Source: Actinacidiphila glaucinigra (GTDB lineage: Bacteria > Actinomycetota > Actinomycetes > Streptomycetales > Streptomycetaceae). Taken from it: DNA of 64,000 nt. The position numbers and the translations under genes are program-made. This document shows positions 55,353-63,806 of this stretch, one piece after another (position 1 is the first letter of the stretch; each line of letters starts with the position of its first letter). Under the pieces are notes generated by a model, which ran no database searches, was not told the origin of the DNA, and saw nothing but the letters and a program-made list of their open reading frames with translations. Where the stretch lies: NCBI RefSeq assembly GCF_900188405.1, contig NZ_FZOF01000025.1, positions 74,125 to 138,124 on the forward strand, given 5' to 3'.

Positions 55353-56461
55353 GCTTCCTGCAGCTGTTCTTCGCCGCTCTGCTGGTGCTCGGCAACGGCT
55401 TCTTCGTCGGCGCCGAGTTCGCCCTGGTCTCCGTACGGCGCAGCCAGATCGAGCCGCTCGCCGGCTCGCAGCGGCGGGCCCGTACGGTCCTGCACGGGCT
55501 GGAGAACCTGCCCCAGATGATGGCGGCGGCGCAGTTCGGCATCACGGTCTGCTCCCTGACCCTGGGCGCGGTCGCCGAGCCGACCGTCGCCCACCTGCTG
55601 GAGCCGGTCTTCGAGGCGATCCACCTGCCCGAAGGGCTGATCCATCCGCTCGGATACGTCATCGCCCTCGCCGTCGTGGTCTTCCTGCACCTCGTCATCG
55701 GCGAGATGGTCCCCAAGAACCTGGCGATGGCCGCGCCCGAGAAGACCGCGCTGTGGCTCAGCCCCGGCCTGGTCGGCTTCGCACGTCTGTTCCGGCCGGT
55801 CATCGCGGTGCTCGGCTGGTGCGCCAAGATCGTGCTGCGGCTGTTCCGGGTGGAGCCCAAGGACGAGATCGACGCGGTCTTCACCAGCGAGGAGCTGACG
55901 GTGCTCGTCGAGGACGCCCGGCAGGCCGGACTCCTCGACGACGACGCCCAGGAGCGCCTGGAGGACGCGCTGGAGCTGGGCACCCGCCCGGTCACGGACG
56001 TCCTGCTGTCCCCGGAGGAGCTGGTGACGGTCGACGCGTCCGTCACCCCCGCCGAGGTCGAGGAGCTGACCGTGCGCACCGGCTACTCGCGCTTCCCGGT
56101 GGCCGGACCGGAGGGGGCCTACCTCGGCTACCTCCACGTGAAGGACGTCCTCGACCTGGAGGACACCGGCAGGCCCGTCCCGGCGCGGCTGTGGCGGCCG
56201 ATGGCCACCCTCCGCGCGGAGCTGCCGCTGGACGACGCGCTCACCCAGATGCGGCGGGCCGCGTCGCACCTGGCGGCGGTCGCGGACTCCGGCGGTCGCG
56301 TGCTGGGGCTGGTCGCGCTGGAGGACGTGCTGGAGATGCTGGTCGGCGAGGTCCGCGACCCGGCGCACCGGGAGGTCCCGGAGCCCGGGAAGCCCGGCGC
56401 CGCCCCGGCCGCCGAGGAGCCCGGCGAGGTCGCCCGGCCGCCGCGTGTGATGGCGGGCTGA
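55349..56461 (+). CDS. Second CNNM/CBS-domain membrane protein, without CorC domain
   Basis: The 370-residue protein repeats the CNNM domain (helix ANGFF-like start: LVLGNGFFVGAEFALVSVRRSQIE) and CBS pair (about 205-340, ending VALEDVLEMLVGEVRDP), but stops where the CorC_HlyC domain of its neighbour begins. Translation is coupled to the upstream gene (ATGA), so the two probably form a hetero-oligomer, as is usual for such tandem pairs in actinobacteria. Confidence 0.9.
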   Translation: MSFLQLFFAALLVLGNGFFVGAEFALVSVRRSQIEPLAGSQRRARTVLHGLENLPQMMAAAQFGITVCSLTLGAVAEPTVAHLLEPVFEAIHLPEGLIHPLGYVIALAVVVFLHLVIGEMVPKNLAMAAPEKTALWLSPGLVGFARLFRPVIAVLGWCAKIVLRLFRVEPKDEIDAVFTSEELTVLVEDARQAGLLDDDAQERLEDALELGTRPVTDVLLSPEELVTVDASVTPAEVEELTVRTGYSRFPVAGPEGAYLGYLHVKDVLDLEDTGRPVPARLWRPMATLRAELPLDDALTQMRRAASHLAAVADSGGRVLGLVALEDVLEMLVGEVRDPAHREVPEPGKPGAAPAAEEPGEVARPPRVMAG

Positions 56462-56472
56462 CCCGGGAACCC

Positions 56473-56516
56473 ACGCGAGAGGGGCCCGGGCGCATGCGCT
56501 CGGGCCCCTCTCGCGT
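56473..56516. terminator. Bidirectional terminator
   Basis: A 16-bp perfect stem (56473-56488 with 56501-56516, arm ACGCGAGAGGGGCCCG) with a 12-base, partly palindromic loop fills the gap between the convergent CBS-protein and AAA+ genes. Confidence 0.85.
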
Positions 56517-56519
56517 CGT

Positions 56520-58424
56520 TCACTCCATGGGCTCGGGCGGCGGCAGCCCGGGGCCACGGCCCGACAGCACCTCGCCGTAGGCCTGCATCAGGTCGGGCAG
56601 GCGCAGCGTGGACAGGTCGTCCCGGGACGGCTGCCCCGCGTAGCCGGACAGCCGCAGGTCGCGGTAGGCGCAGCTCTTCTCGTACAGGGTCCGCAGGAAG
56701 CGGCCGTTGCCCAGCTCGTCGATCCAGCCCTGGTCGACGACGTGGCCGCTGATGGCGAGCAGCTCCTCCAGGGCCTCGTCGTCCCAGCGGTCGCCGTTGT
56801 CGGCGGCGAGGACCTCGCCGATGCTGGTCAGCTCGTGCGGACGGTAGCTGGGGAAGTCGACCCGGGTGGTGAAGCGCGAGCCGAGGCCGGGGTTGGCCGC
56901 CAGCAGGCGGTCCATGCCCTCGGGGTAGCCGGCGAGGATGACGACCAGGCGGTCGCGATTGTCCTCCGCGCGCTTGAGCAGGACCTGCAGCGCCTCGTCG
57001 CCGTAGGCGTCGCCCTTGCTGTAGCCCGAGTTGGACAGTGCGTACGCCTCGTCGACGAAGAGCACCCCGCCGAGCGCGGAGTCGATCAGCTCGTTGGCCT
57101 TGACGGCCGTCTGCCCCAGGAACTCGCCCACGAGGTCGGCGCGTTGCGCCTCGACCAGATGGTCGCCGCCCAGCAGACCGAGAGCGTAGAAGACGCGGCC
57201 GAGGATGCGTGCCACCGTGGTCTTGCCGGTGCCGGAGGGCCCGGAGAAGACGAAGTGCCGCTTGGGCGGCTGCACCGGAAGGCCCTGTCCCGACCGCAGC
57301 CGCGCCATCCGCAACTGGGCCGACAGCGCCCGCACCTGGCGCTTGACGGGCTCCAGGCCCACCATGCGGTCGAGTTCGGCCAGCGCCTGGGAGAGCAGCA
57401 CCGGGTCCGGGGCCGTGACCGGGACCTGTGGAACGACGGGGGAGACCGGCAGGATCGCCTTCTCCCGGATGTCGTCGTCGATCGGGCCGACCGCGCCCAG
57501 CGGATCGTCCAGGACCGAGCCCGCACCCAGACCGCCCGGCATGGCGGCGGCACCGGCCCGGGCGTCGAGCGGATCGGGCTCGGGCGGCAGCGCCTCCGGC
57601 CCGGTCTGGCCGTAGCCCTGCAGGGTCACCGGGGCCAGGTCGGCCGTACCGTCGGTGAGGCCGTCCGACTCGTCGATCGCGGCGAGCCGCGCGGCGGTGT
57701 CCATGAACGCCGGGTCGACCCTCTGCACCGCCTGGTACAGGGGGAGCGCGGCCGCGGTGCGGCCGGTGCCCTCGTACGCGCGGGCCAGCCAGTAGCGGAG
57801 TTCCTTGCGCTGCGGCTGCTCGCTGCGGCAGCGCATCAGGGCCGTCGTCAGCAGCGGCTCGGCCTGCCCGTACAGCTCCAGCCGGACCCGGGCCATCCCT
57901 CCGAACAGGCCGGCCTCGATGCCCAGCACCTGGTCGCCGAGGAGCGGTTCGGTGTGGCGCACCAACTGGTCCCAGTCCTTGACCAGATAGGCCCGGCAGG
58001 CGTGCAGGAAGCGGACGTGCGGATCGGTGTCGATCGGCGGGCACTCGGCCAGGGCCCGGTCCAGCTCCGCGATGTGGCGGCCGTCGAGCCAGTGGGAGGC
58101 GTGCGCGAGCAGCAGGTCGCGGCGGGTCTCCAGTACCGGCTGCACCCACCAGCCCAGCCAGTACCAGGAGTTCATCGACCGGCGGTAGGCGCTGCGCTGC
58201 TCGCCGAAGCGGTCGCGGTGCCGGTACATCTGCAGCAGCGCGGTGGAGGTGTCCGCGCGCAGCGCGTGCAGTCCGAGCCAGGCGTCCGCCATGCCGGGGT
58301 CGAGGCGGACCGCGGCGCGGAACTCCTCCTCGGCCTGGGTGTATGCGCCCATGGTGTAGGCCTCGACGGCCCGTACCCAGGCGAGATCGGCGGGGGCGCC
58401 CGAATGCTCTGTGCCGAAGTCCAT
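56520..58424 (-). CDS. CbxX/CfqX (EccA-like) AAA+ ATPase with TPR domain
   Basis: The 634-residue protein has an N-terminal helical TPR-like domain (about 10-250), an acidic, Pro-rich linker (about 255-345) and a C-terminal AAA+ domain. Walker A is GPSGTGKT at 395-402, Walker B VLFVDEA at 454-460, and there is an arginine-finger region near NPGLGSRF. This is the layout of EccA, the chaperone-like ATPase of type VII secretion, and of Rubisco-activase CbbX relatives. No esx, eccB, eccC, eccD or mycP gene is in the window, so its partner is unknown. Confidence 0.88.
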   Translation of the reverse strand: MDFGTEHSGAPADLAWVRAVEAYTMGAYTQAEEEFRAAVRLDPGMADAWLGLHALRADTSTALLQMYRHRDRFGEQRSAYRRSMNSWYWLGWWVQPVLETRRDLLLAHASHWLDGRHIAELDRALAECPPIDTDPHVRFLHACRAYLVKDWDQLVRHTEPLLGDQVLGIEAGLFGGMARVRLELYGQAEPLLTTALMRCRSEQPQRKELRYWLARAYEGTGRTAAALPLYQAVQRVDPAFMDTAARLAAIDESDGLTDGTADLAPVTLQGYGQTGPEALPPEPDPLDARAGAAAMPGGLGAGSVLDDPLGAVGPIDDDIREKAILPVSPVVPQVPVTAPDPVLLSQALAELDRMVGLEPVKRQVRALSAQLRMARLRSGQGLPVQPPKRHFVFSGPSGTGKTTVARILGRVFYALGLLGGDHLVEAQRADLVGEFLGQTAVKANELIDSALGGVLFVDEAYALSNSGYSKGDAYGDEALQVLLKRAEDNRDRLVVILAGYPEGMDRLLAANPGLGSRFTTRVDFPSYRPHELTSIGEVLAADNGDRWDDEALEELLAISGHVVDQGWIDELGNGRFLRTLYEKSCAYRDLRLSGYAGQPSRDDLSTLRLPDLMQAYGEVLSGRGPGLPPPEPME

Positions 58425-58818
58425 CAGGTCCCCACCAGCCGTTCCCCCCGGTGCCGCCCGCCGTACGCCGCTCCAACCAGGTTACGCGAAGCGGAAGTTG
58501 GTGCCAGGTGGACGCCACCTTCCCGGGGCGGCGCACCCGTTGGCATGGTACCCGCGCGGGCCCCGTGGGCCGTAGAGCGACGCGGACGGTGACGTTGGGT
58601 GAGCAACTGGCTGCCGTGCGGGGCCGGATCACCCGCAGAGGGCAGAACGAAGCCCCCGGTCACGGGGGAACAACCGGGGGCTTCGCGTCTGAGGCGCGGT
58701 CGACGGTGACCGCGCATTCAGAACGTAAGTCCTGTACGGCCCCCGGGTCAAGCGGCCTTGAGGCACCGTTCCGGCGGTCTCCGGGCGGCCACAGCGCACC
58801 GGCTGCGAGCGGTCACGG
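58425..58818. other. Intergenic stretch holding one terminator
   Basis: Between the AAA+ gene and the kinase-like gene (both on the minus strand) the only clear element is the hairpin at 58648-58685. The open frames across it have no family features, and no tRNA could be folded. Confidence 0.5.
58648..58685 (-). terminator. Terminator after the uridine-kinase-like gene
   Basis: A perfect 13-bp stem (58648-58660 with 58673-58685, arm CGAAGCCCCCGGT) with a 12-base loop, about 130 bases beyond the kinase-like gene's stop and 220 bases before the AAA+ gene. Confidence 0.65.
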
Positions 58819-59439
58819 TCAGTGACGGAGGGCCTCGGTGAGCGGGGTGCCCGCGGGCTGTTCCCGTAGCTCGTAGCCGTCCGGACGCTGGTGCACCAGC
58901 AGATCCGCGAACGGGCGGGAGGGGTCGGCGGCGAAGTGCGCGTCCTGCGCCCGCATCCAGCCGGCCCAGAACCCGGCCAGCTCGGGGCCGTCCCGGCGCT
59001 CGCCGCGCTCGCGTGCCGTCTCCCGTGCCACCTCCAGCCAGAGCAGGCCGGCCAGCCAGGGGCGCAGCTCGCGGCGGCCGACCCCCACGCCCTCCAGCAG
59101 GACCACGGGGGCCGGCGGCACCTCCAGGGTCGTCGCGAAACGTCGCGCCACCCAGTCGTACTTCGCGGGCCGGGCCGTGTCACCGCGGCGCAGCGGCTCC
59201 AGCACCTGCTCGCGCAGCCGCCCGGTCCATTCGAACAGCTCCTCGTGCGTGGCCAGATCGTCGAGGTGGACGACGGGAGCGCCGTCCAATGCGGACGCCA
59301 GCGCGGCGGCGAAGGTCGTCTTGCCGGATCCGGCGTGGCCGTCCACGGCGACGAGCCGCACGGGCCCGCAGGACGGCGGAAGGGCGCGCAGCCGGGCGGC
59401 GAGCGCCCGAAGCGCCCCGGGAGTGGCGTGGTGGTCCAT
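58819..59439 (-). CDS. Uridine-kinase-like P-loop protein
   Basis: The 206-residue protein has Walker A GHAGSGKT at 34-41, a VVHLDDLATHEELFEW segment where the acidic pair matches the substrate-side residues of uridine kinases, and a VVLLEGVGVGRREL strand as Walker B. Actinobacterial proteins of this kind are annotated as uridine kinase; the real substrate is not shown. ATG at 59439. It is divergent from the M24 peptidase gene by 71 bases. Confidence 0.85.
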   Translation of the reverse strand: MDHHATPGALRALAARLRALPPSCGPVRLVAVDGHAGSGKTTFAAALASALDGAPVVHLDDLATHEELFEWTGRLREQVLEPLRRGDTARPAKYDWVARRFATTLEVPPAPVVLLEGVGVGRRELRPWLAGLLWLEVARETARERGERRDGPELAGFWAGWMRAQDAHFAADPSRPFADLLVHQRPDGYELREQPAGTPLTEALRH

Positions 59440-59510
59440 CGGGGCCAGCCTACGACCTGCGCCGACGCAAGCGACTGCGGAGGGTGCCAGGGGCGTCTAC
59501 GGTAAGAGTC

Positions 59511-60635
59511 GTGACCGACTCCGCAGCATCCCTGTACCCCCCGGAGCGACTCGAACTCGCCCGCAAGGCCGCCGCCGACGCGGGACTCGACGCGCTGCTC
59601 GTCTCGCCGGGCCCCGACCTGCGCTACCTCACCGGCTACCACGCCCATCTCACCGAGCGCCTGGTGTGCCTGGCGCTTCCGGTGCTCGGCGACCCCTTCC
59701 TCGTCGTGCCCCACCTGGAGAAGCCCGGCGCCGAGGCCTCCCCGCTCGGCGCGCTCGGCGTCGACGTCGTCGCCTGGGGCGAGACCGAGGACCCGTACGC
59801 CCTGGTCGCCGGCCGGCTGCCGCGGGGGACGGCGCGGGTGGCCGTCGACAACCACATGTGGGCCGAGAAGGTGCTCGCCTTCCGTGCGGCCCTCCCCGGC
59901 ACCGAGCAGAGCCTGGCCGGCGACGTGCTGCGCGAACTGCGGATGCGCAAGTCGGCCGCGGAGACCGAGGCGCTGCGCCGGGCCGCGGGCGCCATCGACC
60001 GGGTGCACCGCCGCATGGGGGAGTGGCTCAGGGCCGGGCGCACCGAGCGCGAGGTCGCCCGTGACGTCGCCGATGCCGTCATCGAGGCGGGGCACACCAC
60101 CGTCGACTTCGTCATCGTCGCCTCGGGCCCGAACGGGGCCAGCCCGCACCACGAGGTCTCCGACCGGGTGATCCGGGCCGGCGACCCGGTCGTCGTCGAC
60201 ATCGGCGGCACCACCCAGGACGGCTACTGCTCCGACTCCACCCGCACCTACGCGGTCGGTGAACCGCCCGCGGAGTTCCGCGAGATGTACGAGGTGCTGC
60301 GGCGCGCCCAGCACGCCCAGACCGACGCCGTCCGCCCCGGGATCACCGCCGAGGAACTCGACGCGGTCGGGCGGGACATCATCGCCGCGGCCGGCTACGG
60401 CGAGCACTTCATCCACCGCACCGGCCACGGCATCGGGCTGGAGACGCACGAGGAGCCGTACATCGTCGCGGGCAGCTCCCGGCCGCTGGAGCCGGGCATG
60501 GCCTTCTCCGTGGAGCCCGGGATCTACCTCCCGGACCGCTTCGGCGCCCGGATCGAGGACATCGCCGTCTGCACGCCCGAGGGCGGAGAACGGCTCAACC
60601 AGACCTCGCGGGACCTGGTCGTCCTGTCTGTTTAG
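59511..60635 (+). CDS. Xaa-Pro aminopeptidase / prolidase (M24B), intact metal site
   Basis: Predicted two-metal peptidase acting on bonds next to proline. The 374-residue protein has a creatinase-like N-domain and an M24 domain with the full ligand set: Asp230 in VVDIGG, Asp242 in CSDSTRT, His306 in RTGHGIGLE, Glu335 in SVEPGIYLP and Glu349 in ARIEDI. This contrasts with the altered homologue near the start of the window. TACGGT at 59498-59503 stands seven bases before the GTG, so a leaderless message is likely. Confidence 0.92.
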   Translation: MTDSAASLYPPERLELARKAAADAGLDALLVSPGPDLRYLTGYHAHLTERLVCLALPVLGDPFLVVPHLEKPGAEASPLGALGVDVVAWGETEDPYALVAGRLPRGTARVAVDNHMWAEKVLAFRAALPGTEQSLAGDVLRELRMRKSAAETEALRRAAGAIDRVHRRMGEWLRAGRTEREVARDVADAVIEAGHTTVDFVIVASGPNGASPHHEVSDRVIRAGDPVVVDIGGTTQDGYCSDSTRTYAVGEPPAEFREMYEVLRRAQHAQTDAVRPGITAEELDAVGRDIIAAAGYGEHFIHRTGHGIGLETHEEPYIVAGSSRPLEPGMAFSVEPGIYLPDRFGARIEDIAVCTPEGGERLNQTSRDLVVLSV

Positions 60636-60644
60636 TCCCATGTG

Positions 60645-60674
60645 TTGACGCCCGGTACGGCAGGGGGGTATTCC
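60645..60674 (+). promoter_or_regulatory. Promoter of the STAS-domain gene
   Basis: TTGACG (60645-60650), an 18-base spacer and TATTCC (60669-60674) lie ten bases after the M24 gene. The transcript would carry a leader of about 85 bases with a strong hairpin at 60686-60722 (outer arms GGTGTGCGC and GCGCACACC). Confidence 0.55.
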
Positions 60675-60766
60675 GTACACGCGACGGTGTGCGCGGCGCG
60701 TTCGCCGCGCGCGGCGCACACCCCGCGTCAGGGGCCCAGCAGGAAGCGGCAGTCGGGGGGCCGGGC

Positions 60767-61159
60767 GTGTTCGACGACGAGCATGACTTCGGGGTGCGGC
60801 AATGGACGGTCGGCGGCACGACCGTGGTGGAACTGACGGGGGAGCTCGACCTGTGCGCCGGCGTGCTGGCGGCCGCGCGCCTGGACGCGGTGACCGCCGG
60901 AGCGCGGCCCGACGTCGTGGTGGACCTGCGCGGGGTGAGCTTCATGGACTGCAGCGGTCTGTCGGTCCTGATCCGGGCCCGCAAGCGGACCCTCGACCGC
61001 GGCGGCCGGTTCGGCGTCGTCGGCGACAGCCCCTGCGTGCTGCGGCTGTTGCGGCTGACCCGGACGATCCGGGTCTTCACCGTCCACGACGACCTGGCCT
61101 CCGCGCTGGGCGGGGCCGGCGTCCCCGATCCGCCCACTGCGAACGGCGCCATAGCGTGA
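60767..61159 (+). CDS. STAS-domain anti-anti-sigma factor
   Basis: SpoIIAA/RsbV-like regulator. The 130-residue protein is a single STAS domain: VVELTGELDLC on the first strands, VVVDLRGVSFMDCSGLSVL around the phosphorylation site, where Ser63 matches the serine phosphorylated by anti-sigma kinases, and a late SPCVLRLLRLT helix. It would free a sigma factor by binding an RsbW-like kinase when not phosphorylated. No kinase or sigma gene is nearby, so the partner lies elsewhere. The GTG at 60767 is preferred; a GTG at 60689 inside the leader hairpin would add 26 residues. Confidence 0.85.
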   Translation: MFDDEHDFGVRQWTVGGTTVVELTGELDLCAGVLAAARLDAVTAGARPDVVVDLRGVSFMDCSGLSVLIRARKRTLDRGGRFGVVGDSPCVLRLLRLTRTIRVFTVHDDLASALGGAGVPDPPTANGAIA

Positions 61160-61161
61160 GC

Positions 61162-62187
61162 TCAGCGGGGCAGCGGCGCCAGCACGATCCAGACCGGCCC
61201 GCGGGCGAAGTTCACCGGCTGCCCGCCGGGCGTGCTGAACCGCGTGCCCGCCGCCGCGTCGGGACGTGACCACGTGGCGTCGTACGCCTTGCCGTCGCGC
61301 AGCACCACCGCCCGCCCGGTGCCCACGGTCTCGCTGTACGGGGAGGTGTTCCCCCAGCGGTCGTGGAAGCCGGAGGGGCGGACCGTGACGTACTGGACGA
61401 CCACCGTCGGCGCGCCGAGCCTGCCGCCGTCGGTCGTGGTGGCCGGGTCGCCGTCGAACGAGACCAGCCAGCGGTCGCCCTCGGCCGACCAGTGCAGGCC
61501 CACCGAGCCGTTCGGGTAGCGCACGGTGCGGTCGCGTTGGGGGGTGCCGCCGGGCGGCGCGTCGCCGAAGCGGAAGCCTATGTCGCGGGCGGCGGAGGCG
61601 TCCGGAGCCGCGGCGAGGAGCCGATCCGGAGCGGCGTACAGGTTGTGCGGGGCGGGGCGCGACCCGTCGCGTACGTAGGCGCCGGGGGCGTGGGCGGGGG
61701 AGACGTCGTACACCGGCGCCTTCGCGACCACCGGCAGCAGCCTGGACTGCGCCCCGGAGAACGCGAGGGCCGGGCTGCCGAACTGCCGCAGCAGTTCCAG
61801 GTCCGACTCGCGGGCGCTGCGCACCGGGCCGACCCGGTCGGGCAGTTGGGAGGAGAAGACGGCGAGCAGACGGGTGAGACCGGACTCCACCTGCTCCACG
61901 TAGACCAGGTCGGCCCGGCCCAGCCCGGTGTGCGGCCGGGCGGTCCCCACGTTGTCTATCTTCACCGCGAGGACGGGCCCGCCGGTTCTCCCGGGCAGGC
62001 CCGTGAAGGGCGACCGGGCGACCGCGCTGGTGCCGGGCACCGACCCCGTCGAGGTGGAGGAGGGCCCACCGGGTGTCCGCTCGGGGCCGCCGCAGCCCCG
62101 GCTGACCAGGAACACCGCGAACACCGCCAGCACGACCAGCATCGCCGCTCTCGCGGGACGTCCGGGTGCTCGGGCCACGACGGCCAC
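61162..62187 (-). CDS. DUF3048 domain protein (YerB-like)
   Basis: Predicted surface protein of unknown function. The 341-residue chain has one N-terminal membrane helix or signal (about 14-30, AMLVVLAVFAVFLVSRGC, with a cysteine that is not in a proper lipobox), a Ser/Thr/Gly-rich spacer, and the two-part DUF3048 domain (about 58-340) with VKIDNVGTARPHTGLGRADLVYVEQVE and RVGPVRSARESDLEL. Its stop is two bases from that of the STAS gene. GTG start; alternative GTG three codons in. Confidence 0.88.
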   Translation of the reverse strand: MAVVARAPGRPARAAMLVVLAVFAVFLVSRGCGGPERTPGGPSSTSTGSVPGTSAVARSPFTGLPGRTGGPVLAVKIDNVGTARPHTGLGRADLVYVEQVESGLTRLLAVFSSQLPDRVGPVRSARESDLELLRQFGSPALAFSGAQSRLLPVVAKAPVYDVSPAHAPGAYVRDGSRPAPHNLYAAPDRLLAAAPDASAARDIGFRFGDAPPGGTPQRDRTVRYPNGSVGLHWSAEGDRWLVSFDGDPATTTDGGRLGAPTVVVQYVTVRPSGFHDRWGNTSPYSETVGTGRAVVLRDGKAYDATWSRPDAAAGTRFSTPGGQPVNFARGPVWIVLAPLPR

Positions 62188-62226
62188 CCCCGTGCTGCAT
62201 GGTTATGCTGCCAACGGAAAAGTCAA

Positions 62227-62256
62227 TTGCCGAATCGCTGCGCGTCTTCCTAGTAT
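62227..62256 (+). promoter_or_regulatory. Promoter of the transglutaminase-like gene (leaderless)
   Basis: TTGCCG (62227-62232), an 18-base spacer and TAGTAT (62251-62256), with the ATG seven bases further on. The lack of a Shine-Dalgarno sequence supports a leaderless transcript. Confidence 0.65.
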
Positions 62257-62263
62257 CCGCCAC

Positions 62264-62881
62264 ATGGAGCCCGTACCCCAGACGGCGGACGCGGCCGCCT
62301 TCCTCGCGGCGGACGAAGCGGTCGACCACGAGCACCCGCTGGTCCGGGCGACCGCCGCGCGGCTGCGGGCACAGGCCCCCGATCCGTATGCCTATGCCGA
62401 GGCGGCGTACACGTTCGTCCGCGACACCATCCCGCACTCCGCGGACTCCGGGGACCCGCGCGTCACCTGGCGCGCCTCCGACGTCCTGGAGCAGCGCACC
62501 GGCATCTGCCACGCCAAGGCCCACGCCCTGACCGCACTGCTGCGTGCCGAGGGCATCCCCGCGGGGCTGTGCTACCAGCGGCTCACCCGTGACGACGGCA
62601 CGGATCCCGTCGTCCACGGGCTCGTCGCCCTCAAGGCGCCCGGTCACGACCGCTGGGCACGGCAGGACCCGCGGGGCAACAAGCCCGGCGTCGACGCCCG
62701 CTTCTCCCTCGGGGAGGAACGGCTGGCCTGGGTGCCCCGCCCCGCACTCGGCGAACGCGACTACCCCGGTCTGTACGCCGCACCGCCGGCGGTCGTCCTC
62801 ACCGCCCTGCGGCAGGCTGCCGACCGGGCGCACCTGTGGCGGCTGCTGCCCACCGACCTGCCGGAGCGGGAGGAGCGTTGA
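62264..62881 (+). CDS. Transglutaminase-like domain protein
   Basis: Predicted cysteine-protease-fold enzyme of unknown substrate. The 205-residue protein has the full triad of the bacterial transglutaminase-like group: Cys82 in RTGICHAKAHALTALLR, His118 in VVHGLVALK and Asp135 in ARQDPRGNK. There is no signal peptide, so it is cytoplasmic; related actinobacterial proteins are of unknown role and may be peptidases. It is divergent from the DUF3048 gene by 76 bases. Confidence 0.88.
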   Translation: MEPVPQTADAAAFLAADEAVDHEHPLVRATAARLRAQAPDPYAYAEAAYTFVRDTIPHSADSGDPRVTWRASDVLEQRTGICHAKAHALTALLRAEGIPAGLCYQRLTRDDGTDPVVHGLVALKAPGHDRWARQDPRGNKPGVDARFSLGEERLAWVPRPALGERDYPGLYAAPPAVVLTALRQAADRAHLWRLLPTDLPEREER

Positions 62882-62925
62882 CCTCGCCCACCGCCCCCGC
62901 CAACCGCCCCCGCCCCCGCGTGCCG

Positions 62926-63666
62926 TTACTCCGCGGTCGCCGCACGCTCCCGGGCGGCGACGTCCTCCGCCGTGGGGGCGGTGCCGCCCAGGTGCGCGGG
63001 CAGCCACCAGTGGTCGTTCGGGCCCGACGGGCGGCCGGTGTACACGCGCTGCGCGTCCTCCAGCAGCTCCTGGACGCGCAGCCGCAGCCGGCGGGTCAGC
63101 GCGCCCGGCTTCTCGTCCTGGTGCGGTGTCATCTGCTCGCCCACCCGGATGGAGATGGGGAAGCCGTTGCGGCCCAGCTGGCGCGGCTGGTCCTTGGTCC
63201 ACAGCCGCTGGGTGCCCCACAGGGCGACCGGCAGCAGCGGCACGCCGGCCTCCATCGCCAGGCGCGCGGCACCGGACTTGAAGGACTTGAGGGTGAAGGA
63301 CTGCGAGATGGTCGCCTCGGGGAACACGCCGATGATCTCGCCCGAGCGCAGCGCCGTCAGCGCGTGCTTGTACGCGTGCATGCCCTCGGAGCGGTCCACC
63401 GGGATGTGCTTCATGGCCCGCATCAGCGGACCGGACACCTTGTGCCGGAACACCGACTCCTTCGCCATGAAACGCACCAGCCGCTTCGCCGGGAGCGCCG
63501 TCAGCCCGGCGAACACGAAGTCCAGGTAGCCGATGTGGTTGCTCACCAGCAACGCGCCGCCCTTGCGCGGCACGTGCTCGGTGCCGGAGATGTCGAAACG
63601 CAACCCCTGCACCTTGAACATGGTGCGGGCGAAGCCGATGACGGGTGGGTAGACGAGTTCGGCCAT
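62926..63666 (-). CDS. 1-acyl-sn-glycerol-3-phosphate acyltransferase family protein
   Basis: Acylates lysophosphatidate or a related lipid in phospholipid synthesis at the membrane. The 246-residue protein has the acyltransferase motifs NHIGYLD (NHx4D form, about 43-49) and the FPEATIS block III near residue 115, then a PVALWGTQRLW strand. The ATG at 63666 is preceded by GAAGGGGG, which is partly tied up in a leader hairpin with CCCCCT. The 44 bases to the transglutaminase gene end hold no clear terminator. Confidence 0.92.
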   Translation of the reverse strand: MAELVYPPVIGFARTMFKVQGLRFDISGTEHVPRKGGALLVSNHIGYLDFVFAGLTALPAKRLVRFMAKESVFRHKVSGPLMRAMKHIPVDRSEGMHAYKHALTALRSGEIIGVFPEATISQSFTLKSFKSGAARLAMEAGVPLLPVALWGTQRLWTKDQPRQLGRNGFPISIRVGEQMTPHQDEKPGALTRRLRLRVQELLEDAQRVYTGRPSGPNDHWWLPAHLGGTAPTAEDVAARERAATAE

Positions 63667-63806
63667 GGCTGGGCCCCCTTCTTCGTAGGGGGTGGCCCCC
63701 GGCGGAAGTTACGCGGCCGTAGGTTTCCGGTCGCGGGCTGATCGTGCACCGTAAACGGGTGCCGTGTCATCCCGCGTGCCCGTCGTGCGGCGAGATTCTC
63801 GTCACG

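Noticed and set aside
58425..58818. tRNA gene suggested by GC-rich stems
   Set aside because: No cloverleaf with anticodon and T-loop GTTCGA-type sequence could be folded.
58588..58825. Possible small plus-strand protein starting at a GTG near 58588
   Set aside because: It runs through the 13-bp terminator hairpin and into the end of the minus-strand kinase-like gene; no ribosome binding site or family likeness.
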